From positions 1 through 64,000 of the forward strand of contig CAVPEB010000042.1 in assembly GCA_963702765.1 (NCBI GenBank): a DNA stretch of 64,000 nucleotides, given 5' to 3'. The translations under genes were made by a program, and so were the position numbers. The first letter of the stretch is position 1. Each line of letters opens with the position of its first letter. The notes beneath the pieces were generated by a model. The model saw only the letters and a list, made by a program, of their open reading frames with translations. It was not told the origin of the DNA and did no database searches. The stretch is from DATMNR01 sp963702765. Its GTDB lineage: Bacteria; Chloroflexota; Ktedonobacteria; Ktedonobacterales; Ktedonobacteraceae. Below, piece after piece: positions 39,931-48,109 of this stretch.

Positions 39931-40908
39931 ATGAGCATGCTTCAACCTACTCAATCCGAGGAAATGAACAGCACAACGCTCGATGCCGCCGATGAAATGA
40001 GCGCGGATGTGGGAGCCGTTCTCCAGGAATCACAGGTCATGGAGGTGCTACAAAAGCTTGACCAGGAACTCGTGGGGCTGAAATCCGTGAAGACTCGCAT
40101 CCGTGAAATCGCTGCCTTGCTCCTGATTGATCGCATGCGGCGTAGCCTCGGATTGACAGCACATCCACCATCTTTACATATGTCCTTTACGGGCCCGCCA
40201 GGGACAGGCAAGACAACGGTGGCGATGCGGATGGCAACCATCCTGCATCGACTGAACTATGTGCGCAAAGGACACCTGGTGGCGGTGACACGCGACGATT
40301 TAGTTGGTCAGTACATCGGCCACACTGCTCCCAAAACCAAAGATGTGCTCAAACGAGCCATGGGCGGCGTGCTTTTCATTGATGAGGCCTATTACCTCTA
40401 TCGCCAGGAAAACGAACGGGACTATGGACAGGAAGCCATCGAGATTCTCTTGCAGGTGATGGAGAACCAGCGCGAAGATCTCGTCGTTATTCTCGCCGGC
40501 TACAAGGACCGCATGGAAACGTTCTTCCAATCCAATCCTGGTCTCAGTTCGCGCATTGCACACCACCTGGATTTTCCCGATTATGCACTCGATGAACTCC
40601 TTGCCATCTCGCAACTGATGCTGGCGGAGCAGATGTATCGTTTCAGTCCAGACGCCGTCAAGGCGTTTGAAGCCTATCTCAAACGGCGTATGTATATGCC
40701 TCGCTTTGCCAACGCCCGCAGTGTGCGCAATGCTCTCGATCGGGCGCGGTTACGCCAGGCCAATCGCCTCTTTGCGCGAGGGGGGAAAATTTCCAGGACA
40801 GATCTGATGACCATTGAGGCTGAGGACATATTGGCCAGTCGTGTATTCACTGAGAATATGCCAGACGACGAGCAAGGCCCCGACTTGCCTCAGGACATCA
40901 TCCATTGA
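39931..40908 (+). CDS. cbbX: Red-type RuBisCO activase CbbX
   Basis: 325-residue AAA+ protein that frees RuBisCO from sugar-phosphate inhibitors by pulling on the large subunit C terminus. Walker A GPPGTGKTT (Lys94), Walker B GVLFIDEAYYLYR, the pore-loop region YIGHTAPKTKDVL, and ILAGYKDRMETFFQSNPGLSSRIAHHLDFPDY are diagnostic. GAGGAG lies four bases before the ATG; a second ATG two codons in is possible. Co-transcribed with cbbLS. Confidence 0.97.
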   Translation: MSMLQPTQSEEMNSTTLDAADEMSADVGAVLQESQVMEVLQKLDQELVGLKSVKTRIREIAALLLIDRMRRSLGLTAHPPSLHMSFTGPPGTGKTTVAMRMATILHRLNYVRKGHLVAVTRDDLVGQYIGHTAPKTKDVLKRAMGGVLFIDEAYYLYRQENERDYGQEAIEILLQVMENQREDLVVILAGYKDRMETFFQSNPGLSSRIAHHLDFPDYALDELLAISQLMLAEQMYRFSPDAVKAFEAYLKRRMYMPRFANARSVRNALDRARLRQANRLFARGGKISRTDLMTIEAEDILASRVFTENMPDDEQGPDLPQDIIH

Positions 40909-41010
40909 TGCTAGCTTTGTAACGCGAAAAGAGATATCTGGGAGATATCTCAAGAATACTCGCACCTGGTAACCAACCAAGGAGGTGGGCAGAAGGAGTT
41001 CAGAGAAGCT

Positions 41011-41968
41011 ATGGCTATACCATTTACAGGGATGAGCCGTCCTATCATCCTGGGAATAGTGGGAGACAGTGCTGCAGGCAAGACCACGCTGAGTCGAGGC
41101 ATCGCCCAGATTTTGGGTGTTGAGCACGTGACAATACTCTGCACTGACGACTACCATCGCTATAACCGGAAACAGCGCAAGGAATTGGCTATCACCCCCT
41201 TGAATCCCGAATGTAACTATCTCGATATTATGGCGCAGCATTTGCGACTCCTGCGTGCTGGGGAAGCCATCCTGAAGCCGCACTACGACCACATATTAGG
41301 TAACTTTGGACCGCCAGAGTATGTCGTTCCACATCAGTATTTGATTGTAGAGGGTCTGCTCGGCATGTACTGGCAGGAGATGCGCACTGCCTACAGTGTG
41401 CGCGTCTACCTCAATCCGACTGAGGAACTGCGGCGGCGCTGGAAGGTCCGGCGTGACATGGCTAACCGTGGGTATACGGAAGAAGAGGTCTTGCGCGAAC
41501 TTGCCATCCGTGAGCACGATTCCGAAGCCTATATCCGGCCGCAGCGTCATCACGCGGATGTCGTGGTTTCCTTCTTTCCGAGCGAAGCGCACCTCGCTGA
41601 CCCAGATGGTGATGCGCATCTCAATGTGTGTCTGACGTTGTATGGGACACTGCATCACCCCGACTTTAGCGAGGTCATAGCTGAGGATACGTCGGGCTGC
41701 GTGCGTTCAACGCTGGGGCGTGAGGGCGGGCGAGCCGTCGAGTATCTGAGAGATCGATGGTTCCATCCCTGACGAGCCAGCACGCGCGCTAGAGCGTTGT
41801 ATCCTGGATCACCTCGATGCCTGTGGGGCAGCCTCGCTAGCAGACCTTGGGCAGTATCCCGACTATCAAACGCGAGATGAGCGGCACAGCCATCCGCTAG
41901 CCCTCACTCAGCTTCTCCTGGTCTATCACCTGCTCCGCGCAAGGCAACTTGACCAGATCGCAGTCTAA
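41011..41968 (+). pseudogene. prk: Phosphoribulokinase with one frameshift
   Basis: Makes ribulose 1,5-bisphosphate from ribulose 5-phosphate and ATP. The first 246 or so residues read cleanly: P-loop GIVGDSAAGKTTLSRG, TDDYHRYNRKQRKEL, LKPHYDHILGNFGPPE and VIVEGLLGMYW-like segments, then YIRPQRHHADVVVSFFPS. In this frame it stops at 41772 with the odd ending RDRWFHP. The adjacent frame carries the real end, IDGSIPDEPARALERCILDH then HSHPLALTQLLLVYHLLRAR, stopping at 41968. One extra base near 41750 explains it (CTGAGAGATC in place of CTGGAGATC). If real, the Calvin cycle is impaired; a sequencing error is equally possible. Follows cbbX by 102 bases. Confidence 0.85.
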
Positions 41969-41973
41969 GAAGG

Positions 41974-42192
41974 TATGATGCCGACACTTACAACAATACA
42001 GGACCCTTTTCCGTCCTGATCTGTATGGATGATGGTCTTCCCTTCACCCATGGCGATACTGACACGTTGGTTGAGGTGGCCCTGGGCAACCTTTAAGAGA
42101 TCGATACCAGCCAGCCAGATTTGATCATTGCCGAATTTGGGGACAGCATCCTGGGTGAATATCACGTCGAGCACATGCCCTCATGGCAGTAA
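41974..42192 (+). pseudogene. Unrecognised gene fragment between prk and the M20 peptidase
   Basis: A reading frame that abuts the prk end gives YDADTYNNTGPFSVLICMDD, then GLPFTHGDTDTLVEVALGNL, an in-frame TAA at 42094-42096, and EIDTSQPDLIIAEFGDSILG followed by EYHVEHMPSW and a stop. Composition and the pattern (GDTxxLVEVALxNLxEI ... DxIIxEFGDxILGEY) look strongly like protein sequence, but I cannot name the family. It lacks an N terminus. It sits 25 bases before the M20 gene, so it may once have been a member of this operon. Confidence 0.5.
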
Positions 42193-42217
42193 CAGCGTTG
42201 GGAGCGGAGCAGCTACT

Positions 42218-43396
42218 ATGGATTTACAAACGCTTGTGGTGGACATGGAAACATATGTTGAGCAGCGGTTGCCGCACTATATCGAAGAGTTACGGGAACT
42301 GTGCTCCATTGATACCTATAGCTATCATAAGTCAGGACTGGATAAGATGGCTCGTTTGCTCGCCACACGCATGCGCGACCTGGGCCTGGAAGTCAGTATC
42401 ATCGAACGCCAGCAGTGGGGCAATGATCTCTACGGTATCATACACGGGCAAGGAAGAGGCAATGTCCTTCTGCTCGCACACATGGATACCGTCTATCCTG
42501 TGGGGACTGCTTCTGCCCACCCGGTGTGGATGGAGGATGACACACTCTATGGCCCAGGGGTGAGTGATATGAAGGGCGGCATTCTAAATGGGATGTATGC
42601 CCTGGAAGCACTGTTCGCTCAGGGGTATCGCTCGTTTGGGGAAATCCGATTTCTTTGTGTATCGGATGAAGAGATCAGTGTTCGGCATTGCCAGGACATC
42701 ATGCGTAAGGCGTGTCGAGGCAGTCACGCGGCTCTGGTTCTGGAGGCAGCGCGCGCTAACGGCGCTCTTGTGAGTGCTCGTAAGGGCAGCGCAGTGTACA
42801 CGTTGACAGCTCGCGGGCGTGCCGCACATGCGGGTGTTGAGCCGGAGAAGGGCCGCAATGTCCTTCTCGAACTGGCCCATCAGATGTTACAATTTGCAAG
42901 TCTGAACGGCTGGCGCGAAGGGTTGACCATCAATCCAGGTGTCATGAGGGGCGGATCGCTTCCGAATGTCGTACCCGATTACGCCCACATCCAGTTTGAC
43001 GTGCGTTATCTGCATACACAGGACAGGATTGCTCTTGAGGAACGTTGGCGGAAGATGATGCAAGATCAGCGGGTGCAGGGCGTGGAATTGAGCCTGGAAG
43101 TCTCAGTTGATCACAAAGAGCCAATGGTCTTGACGCCTGAAGCGCTGAAGCTGGTTCAGCAGGCACAAGAGATCGCTGCTCTACTTGGTTTCTCTGTCGA
43201 GCATGTGAGAACAGGAGGAGGCTCCGACGGAAGTTTTGCTGCACAGTATGGCGTTCCGGTGCTTGATGGTCTTGGCCCAGTTGGTGGTCTTGACCATAGT
43301 CCTGACGAATATCTCATGGCAAACAGTGTTGCTCCACGAACCGCTCTGCTGGCAGGACTGATCGCCACCATTGGAGCAGGCACTGTCTTTCCCTAG
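42218..43396 (+). CDS. M20 family metallopeptidase (carboxypeptidase G2-like)
   Basis: 392 residues from the ATG at 42218 (GGAGCGGAG upstream; an earlier ATG in the same frame would add an unlikely 30 residues). The di-zinc ligands are recognisable: His in LLLAHMDTVYP, Asp in YGPGVSDMKGG, the Glu pair in CVSDEEIS, Glu in VLEAAR, and His in GGLDHSPDEYL. The dimerisation domain (RGRAAHAGVEPEKGRNVLLELAHQ) lies between. Such enzymes hydrolyse C-terminal glutamate or other amidoacyl bonds. It stands between the Calvin genes and a PaaK-like ligase on the same strand; a functional link is not clear. Confidence 0.9.
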   Translation: MDLQTLVVDMETYVEQRLPHYIEELRELCSIDTYSYHKSGLDKMARLLATRMRDLGLEVSIIERQQWGNDLYGIIHGQGRGNVLLLAHMDTVYPVGTASAHPVWMEDDTLYGPGVSDMKGGILNGMYALEALFAQGYRSFGEIRFLCVSDEEISVRHCQDIMRKACRGSHAALVLEAARANGALVSARKGSAVYTLTARGRAAHAGVEPEKGRNVLLELAHQMLQFASLNGWREGLTINPGVMRGGSLPNVVPDYAHIQFDVRYLHTQDRIALEERWRKMMQDQRVQGVELSLEVSVDHKEPMVLTPEALKLVQQAQEIAALLGFSVEHVRTGGGSDGSFAAQYGVPVLDGLGPVGGLDHSPDEYLMANSVAPRTALLAGLIATIGAGTVFP

Positions 43397-43440
43397 GACG
43401 TTCCAGGGACATGTGCGTCTCTTTTGTAAGGAAGGCGAAG

Positions 43441-44775
43441 ATGTATAGCCAACTCGAATCTCTCCCACGCACGCAGCTCAGGGAACTGCAAGACGAGAAA
43501 TTACGCGCGATGATTCACTATGTGTCTGAGCGGGTTCCATTTTACCAGCAGCGATTTCGGGAACATGGCATCCAGCCGGATGACATTCGCTCGGTTGATG
43601 ATCTGCCCAGGCTCCCTTTCACCAGGAAACAAGATCTGGCAGAACAGTATCCTTTCGGCCTCTTAGCTGTACCACGAGAACAGGTGATGCGTATCCATGC
43701 CAGTAGTGGCACGATGGGAAAATCGACAGTCGTGTGCTATACCAGGAACGATATCGAACTCTTCTCCGAGATGATGGCGCGCTCACTGGTGGCAGCCGGA
43801 GCCCGCCCTGGTATGATCCTGCACAACGGCTTCAACTATGGGCTGTTCACGACTGGCCTGGGTGTGCATTATGGCGCTGAGAAACTGGGCATGACCATCG
43901 TTCCCACCTCAGGTGGCATGCTTGAGCAGCAACTGACCCTGATCCTCGACTTGAAGCCTGAAGTGATCTGCTGCCCTCCTTTCTATGCCAGAGCACTCGG
44001 TGAGGAATTCATCAGACGTGACATCCCTCCAGAGGAGATTAGTCTCAGATATGCACTGCTGGGCGCTGAGCCCTGGAATGAGTCTATGCGGGCAGAGATC
44101 GATGAGAATCTCGGTGTGCGCTGCACCAACCTCTACGGTCTCACCGAAATACTCGGGCCAGGCGTCTCCCAGGAATGTGTCGAAGTACGTGCGGGGAGCC
44201 ACATCTGGGAAGACCACTTTTACCCTGAGGTGGTGGATCCCATGACTGGCGAACCTCTTACGGATGGGGACGAAGGCGTGCTTGTGTTTACCCACCTGAG
44301 CAAAGAGGCGATGCCACTGTTACGCTATTGGACCGGTGATATAAGCAGTCTGATACATGAACCATGTGCCTGTGGCAGGACTCATGTGAAGATGGGCCCC
44401 ATTCGCGGCCGTTCAGATGACTTGATTGTGGTGCAAGGCATGAATTTGTACCCAGCCCAGATAGAAGCGATCATGAAAGGCATTCCAGAAGCGCTCCCGT
44501 TCTATCAGATCGTGGTAACACGAAAAGGGTCACAGGATGATATCGAGATCAAAGTAGAAGTGACCGAGCCGATCTTTCGCGAGATCGCCCAGGAAACGCT
44601 GGACGAACAGGGTGCTGTAGCCGATCACCGCATGCGGAGCCTGCGAACGAGCATTCAGAGCAAAATCAAAGGTACGATCGGTTTGACCACGAAAGTGACG
44701 TTGCTGGCCCCAGGAACCATTCCCAGAAGCGAAGGTGGCAGAGTGCGCAAAGTTCTTGATCTACGGAAACACTGA
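43441..44775 (+). CDS. paaK: Phenylacetate-CoA ligase (PaaK family)
   Basis: 444 residues from the ATG at 43441 (AAGGAAGG upstream). Activates phenylacetate or a similar aryl acid as AMP, then CoA ester. PaaK features: YVSERVPFYQQRFREHGIQPDDI at the N terminus, the P-loop HASSGTMGKSTVVCYT, GAEPWNESMRAEIDENLGVRCTNLYGLTEILGPG, RYWTGDISSL, and the C-terminal GRSDDLIVVQGMNLYPAQIEAI with RSEGGRVRKVLDLR. Zinc-type cysteines CACGR are present. It is 44 bases after the M20 gene. A phenylacetyl-CoA epoxidase operon lies 8 kb away on the other strand and would use its product. Related arylacetate or benzoate ligases are alternatives. Confidence 0.88.
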   Translation: MYSQLESLPRTQLRELQDEKLRAMIHYVSERVPFYQQRFREHGIQPDDIRSVDDLPRLPFTRKQDLAEQYPFGLLAVPREQVMRIHASSGTMGKSTVVCYTRNDIELFSEMMARSLVAAGARPGMILHNGFNYGLFTTGLGVHYGAEKLGMTIVPTSGGMLEQQLTLILDLKPEVICCPPFYARALGEEFIRRDIPPEEISLRYALLGAEPWNESMRAEIDENLGVRCTNLYGLTEILGPGVSQECVEVRAGSHIWEDHFYPEVVDPMTGEPLTDGDEGVLVFTHLSKEAMPLLRYWTGDISSLIHEPCACGRTHVKMGPIRGRSDDLIVVQGMNLYPAQIEAIMKGIPEALPFYQIVVTRKGSQDDIEIKVEVTEPIFREIAQETLDEQGAVADHRMRSLRTSIQSKIKGTIGLTTKVTLLAPGTIPRSEGGRVRKVLDLRKH

Positions 44776-45271
44776 AAAGTAGGGGGCGTTATACTGGCTA
44801 TGAGATACATCCATACTCTGTTTTGAGGTACTCTCCACCACCTCGATCACCTGCTGATAGGCGGTCAGCGGAAGAAACTAAAATAGCTCTCAGAGGCTCC
44901 AGGAGGGAATGTGTACTCTCCACACGGTCTTCGAGCAGCACGATCGTACTCTCAAAAACGCATTAAGCATGTTTCAGATTGCGCTCCTGGGTTGTAGCGA
45001 GACTCTCTGCCAGAGTTTGAGTGGCTGCATTGAATGCTTCGATTGGACGTGGCGTCGCTTCGTTTTCCTCTTTGTCTGCTCTGGATTTGCTCCCTCTTGA
45101 ACAGTGTCGGTGTCACAGTAGCTAAGGGAGAGTTTTTCTCTATTAGCACGATTGGCTTTCCCCTTGAAGGAGATTGCAGAAGCTTCCCAATGTCTTTGCA
45201 TCGTGCAGTTTCTGCATCACCACATACTCACAATGGTTCACCTTTCCCTCCTCCCGCCGAAAGGGTCAGGT
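44776..45271. other. Intergenic region after the PaaK-like gene
   Basis: About 500 bases between two converging genes. Short open frames on both strands here have no ribosome binding sites and no recognisable sequence. I see no gene. Confidence 0.45.
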
Positions 45272-45583
45272 TCATCTGCGTGTGTGCAAGTATTTCACCA
45301 CCTGCTCGTAAGCCTGCTGTAAAGCGAGGAAGTCGATATGGTCTCCACCTGTATCTGGGTGATAGAGCTTCGCCAGTTCGCGGTACTGACTTCGCACATC
45401 AGCCAGGCTTGCTTCAGCGGGTAGCTGAAGCAAATGGTATTCTGCTTGCAGATGGAGTGGGATGGTCATCCCACCTTGTTCGTGAAGCCGTGCCTTGCCT
45501 CCCAGGAAGATGCTAGCAAACACGGACCACGTCTGTACATAGTCATCGAAGAACATCGTAAACGAAGCTTGTTTCTTTTCCAT
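45272..45583 (-). CDS. Small J-domain protein
   Basis: 103 residues from the ATG at 45583, five bases after GGAGG. The N-terminal half (MEKKQASFTMFFDDYVQTWSVF) is unknown; the C-terminal half is a J domain: YHLLQLPAEASLADVRSQYRELAKLYHPDTGGDHIDFLALQQAYEQVVKYL, with the HPD motif. J domains stimulate Hsp70 ATPase. There is no Gly/Phe region, zinc finger or client-binding domain, so it is not a full DnaJ and may recruit DnaK to a special target. No dnaK or grpE is nearby. Confidence 0.8.
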   Translation of the reverse strand: MEKKQASFTMFFDDYVQTWSVFASIFLGGKARLHEQGGMTIPLHLQAEYHLLQLPAEASLADVRSQYRELAKLYHPDTGGDHIDFLALQQAYEQVVKYLHTRR

Positions 45584-45773
45584 GGGCACCTCCATGCCGT
45601 CTTGAGAGAAAGACACAGGCCATGACAGTCCTTCTGTGGTTCAATCAAACATGCCAGGCAGCGCAACGAGAACAACATGGCTGTTGCATGTTGCGAGGAA
45701 CGAGTAACACGCAGCCCTCCGTTTTCACGGAAGAACGGCTAAAAACGCTTGACACGACAGTTTTACGGATATC

Positions 45774-46352
45774 TCACACAAAAATGGCAGCACGCAAATT
45801 GACATCACTGAGGTCGATTGCTTGCAGATCACACCACCGAAAGATGGCTTTGGAAAAGTGTCCCCCTTGAAAGAGGGATCCTCCCAAGAAAGCCTCTCTG
45901 AGATCGGCTCCCGTGAGATCAGCTCCCATCAAACACGCACCACTGAGGTCGGCACCACTGAGATTGGCGTCTCTGAGATTGGCATTGGTGAGGAGCGCGT
46001 GACACAGGATCGCTCCACTGAGATCGGTTCCAGAGAGGTTGGCTTCCCGCAGGTCTGCTGCTCTGAGGTTAGCTCGGCTCAGCGTGGCCTTAGAGAGGAG
46101 TGCTCCGGTGAAATCGGTTGAACACAGGGATGCGTTCTGGAGGTCAGCCTCACTGAGATCAGCTCCCTGGAACGTCGCATGGCTCAGATTGGCTCCTATG
46201 AAGTTGGCACCGATGAGATGGGCATGGTTGAAATTGAGGTGTTCGAGTTGGGCTTCGCTGAAATCAGCAACCACTTCTGTATGACCGCGTATCCAGCTGT
46301 TCCAGGTCTCAGTTCCCTCGCTCAGTAGTGCAAGGTGGAGTGAATTGGCCAT
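45774..46352 (-). CDS. Pentapeptide-repeat protein
   Basis: 192 residues from the ATG at 46352 (AAAGGAGGG 8 bases upstream). From about residue 30 the sequence is a run of A(D/N)Lxx pentapeptides (HLIGANFIGANLSHATFQGA, DLSEADLQNASLCSTDFTGA and so on), about 28 of them, forming a right-handed beta helix. A few such proteins mimic DNA and protect gyrase, but most have no known role. No signal peptide. It faces the ANTAR regulator across a 690-base gap. Confidence 0.85.
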   Translation of the reverse strand: MANSLHLALLSEGTETWNSWIRGHTEVVADFSEAQLEHLNFNHAHLIGANFIGANLSHATFQGADLSEADLQNASLCSTDFTGALLSKATLSRANLRAADLREANLSGTDLSGAILCHALLTNANLRDANLSGADLSGACLMGADLTGADLREAFLGGSLFQGGHFSKAIFRWCDLQAIDLSDVNLRAAIFV

Positions 46353-46615
46353 CGGAATACCCTCCTTTGGGTCCGATGGGCATGTGTTGCGTATGCACTT
46401 GCCAGATCGCTCACAAGAAACCATTTCGCTGGACAGGACATGCAGCATGCTCTAGTACAACTATATCACAAAGCCATCACATGCTGTTGAGTAAAGGAGG
46501 CATTTTCATCACAAACACATCACAGTCTCGTAGCGTTGTCTTGTTTTGAAGGGTTCCTGGCATTGTTACCACTCAGAATCCCCGCTTGCATATGAATGGA
46601 TGTCAACCGTCACAC

Positions 46616-46660
46616 TTGACAGATAGTGTATATAGATGTAAAATGCATATAGATGCTTGT
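46616..46660 (+). promoter_or_regulatory. Promoter with putative PhaQ/PadR operator
   Basis: TTGACA (46616-46621), a 17-base spacer and TAAAAT (46639-46644) make a strong sigma-70-type promoter pointing towards the ANTAR gene. The bases TAAAATGCATATAGATGCT from 46639 are identical to the corresponding bases of the promoter of the PadR/PhaQ-like gene at 63121. The spacers also share TATA plus a final TG. The repeat of (G)YATATAGATG around the -10 box fits a repressor operator. Confidence 0.7.
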
Positions 46661-46764
46661 TCACACTATATAGCATGCAAAGGCGCAGTGATATGAGTGG
46701 CTCCGGTGTCACAGGGGAGCATGCATAGCTAGTTCCTCTCCTCACCGAATCAAAAGAGCTTCAA

Positions 46765-46917
46765 ATGAATCACCAAGCAGCCTCTGACAAGTTGTACCAG
46801 ATCGGGTTCTCTGCATCATAGATTGAGTATTTAAAGAGGCTTGGGCGAGTAACACCCATAGCGGAAGACAAATATCTGAAACTTATTGCCGCATTGAGTG
46901 TGTTCGTTGGCAGGTAA
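46765..46917 (+). pseudogene. Possible short gene with an in-frame TAG
   Basis: ATG at 46765 opens MNHQAASDKLYQIGFSAS, then TAG (46819-46821), then the same frame continues IEYLKRLGRVTPIAEDKYLK and LIAALSVFVGR to a TAA. The part after the TAG looks like ordinary helical protein sequence. It lies downstream of the promoter at 46616. No family is recognised and the ribosome binding site is weak, so this is tentative. Confidence 0.25.
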
Positions 46918-46950
46918 TTACCAGGAAGCTGACAGATTAGAGTGCATTGC

Positions 46951-46966
46951 CAATGCACGTGCATTG
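46951..46966. promoter_or_regulatory. 16-bp perfect palindrome, possible operator
   Basis: CAATGCACGTGCATTG at 46951-46966, with a further half (AGTGCATTG) just upstream at 46941-46949. It lies 76 bases before the ANTAR regulator start codon and could bind a dimeric regulator. Confidence 0.45.
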
Positions 46967-47041
46967 ACTGTGAAGCAGCTCCTTCCCAAACGATGCTACT
47001 CGAGGTCTTTGCGGAGGAACCAACCGTGAGAAGGTGAGATG

Positions 47042-47611
47042 ATGCCAATACGAATCCTTCTTGTCGATACCGATATGCTCTCTCGTAACGATGTCAAAAC
47101 ACGTCTGACCGAACAGGGATATCTCGTCGTGGGTGAGGCGGAAGATGGACGTACCGCTCTCAACCTGGCCCGCCAGACCCGACCGGACCTGGTCTTGATG
47201 GACATCCACTTGCTCGACGGAGATGGCATAGCCATTGCGCAGACCCTGATGCAGGAACGAGTTGCACCAGTCGTGATACTCACCGAATTGGCCGACGCAC
47301 CCCTTGTCGAACGAGCCAAAGATGCTGGCGTTGTCAACTATCTGATCAAACCACTGCGCACACGTGAGATTCGTGCGGCAATTGAGGTGACGCTGGCACG
47401 CTACCAGGCTTTACGTACCCTGGAGGAGCAAATAGCTGACCTCAGCGAGCAATTGGAGACACGCAAGATCATCGAGCGCGCCAAGGGTCTTCTCATAGAG
47501 AGAGGACTAAGCGAACCAGAAGCCTTTCGTAAGCTCCGCAAGGTGAGCATGAACAGTCGCAAATCTATGCGGGAAGTAGCCGAAGCAGTTCTGCTCGCCA
47601 AAGATCTTTGA
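47042..47611 (+). CDS. Response regulator with ANTAR RNA-binding domain
   Basis: 189 residues. The N-terminal receiver domain (PIRILLVDTDMLSRNDVKTRL ... LVLMDIHLLDGDGIA, phospho-acceptor Asp in LMDIH; Thr/Lys switch residues in VILTEL and YLIKPL) is followed by a coiled segment (RTLEEQIADLSEQLETRK) and an ANTAR domain (IIERAKGLLIERGLSEPEAFRKLRKVSMNSRKSMREVAEAVL). This is the AmiR/NasT/PdtaR type, which binds RNA hairpins and prevents termination. The ATG at 47042 follows GAGAAGGTGAG; the ATG at 47039 is an alternative. No partner histidine kinase is adjacent. RNA targets are unknown. Confidence 0.92.
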   Translation: MPIRILLVDTDMLSRNDVKTRLTEQGYLVVGEAEDGRTALNLARQTRPDLVLMDIHLLDGDGIAIAQTLMQERVAPVVILTELADAPLVERAKDAGVVNYLIKPLRTREIRAAIEVTLARYQALRTLEEQIADLSEQLETRKIIERAKGLLIERGLSEPEAFRKLRKVSMNSRKSMREVAEAVLLAKDL

Positions 47612-47634
47612 GTCTATGAGCAGTTTTCATGAAC

Positions 47635-47681
47635 GGGCCGCCGGATACCCCCAGATGAATCGTGGGGGTATCCGGCGGCCC
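47635..47681. mobile_element. IS200/IS605 left-end hairpin
   Basis: Arms of 18 bases at 47635-47652 (GGGCCGCCGGATACCCCC) and 47664-47681 pair perfectly around the loop AGATGAATCGT. It stands 46 bases before the tnpA start codon, as the structured left end of IS200/IS605 elements does. It also lies 23 bases after the ANTAR gene and can end that transcript. Confidence 0.7.
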
Positions 47682-47727
47682 GAGCAGGCTCTTCCGAAAA
47701 TCTGGAACATCTGGTACAATCAGGGGT

Positions 47728-48102
47728 ATGGATGCGCAGCACACCAAACACGTCACCTATAAGCTGGCCTATCACTTTGTCTGGTGCCCCACGTACAAGA
47801 AGAAGATTTTGGTGGGCAAGCTGGCAACGTTCGTTGAGCAGGAAATCCGTCGGATCTGTGAAGTAAGGTACTGGACGATTGGCGCGGTACACATCCAGCC
47901 AGACCATGTCCATCTCTTTCTTTCTGCTGCTCCATCTGTTGCCCCTGCCGAGATTGCGCACCAGGTAAAAGGAACAACCGCCCGCAAAACATTTCAGTCC
48001 TTCCCTCAAGTGAAGAATTCTCTTTGGGGCGGTGCTTTCTGGTCCCGGTCGTACTCTGTTGGCAGTGTCGGAGAGATGAGCGGGGATATTGTACTCACAT
48101 AG
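47728..48102 (+). pseudogene. tnpA: IS200-type TnpA transposase, TAG at the catalytic Tyr
   Basis: Y1 HUH transposase of the IS200/IS605 family. It reads 124 codons from the ATG at 47728: HTKHVTYKLAYHFVWCPTYKKKIL, the HUH motif (His60 and His62 in QPDHVHLFLS), then GGAFWSRSYSVGSVGEMSGDIVLT. The next codon is TAG (48100-48102), and the same frame goes on IELGQESF. Family members read GEMSADxIxxYIE here, so the TAG stands exactly where the catalytic tyrosine belongs (codon 125). The protein would have HUH metal ligands but no nucleophile. Unless the TAG is suppressed, this copy cannot transpose. Confidence 0.85.
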
Positions 48103-48109
48103 ATCGAGT

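Larger units (their letters stand above)
46353..47041. other. Intergenic region upstream of the ANTAR regulator
   Basis: A 690-base divergent gap with several signals, listed separately: a strong promoter with a putative PadR operator (46616-46660), a candidate short frame with an internal TAG (46765-46917) and a 16-bp perfect palindrome (46951-46966). No confident protein gene. Confidence 0.5.

Noticed and set aside
46819..48102. Reassignment of TAG as a sense codon in this organism
   Set aside because: TAG ends ordinary genes here (for example cbbS and the ligase relic), and the interrupted genes also use TAA and TGA.
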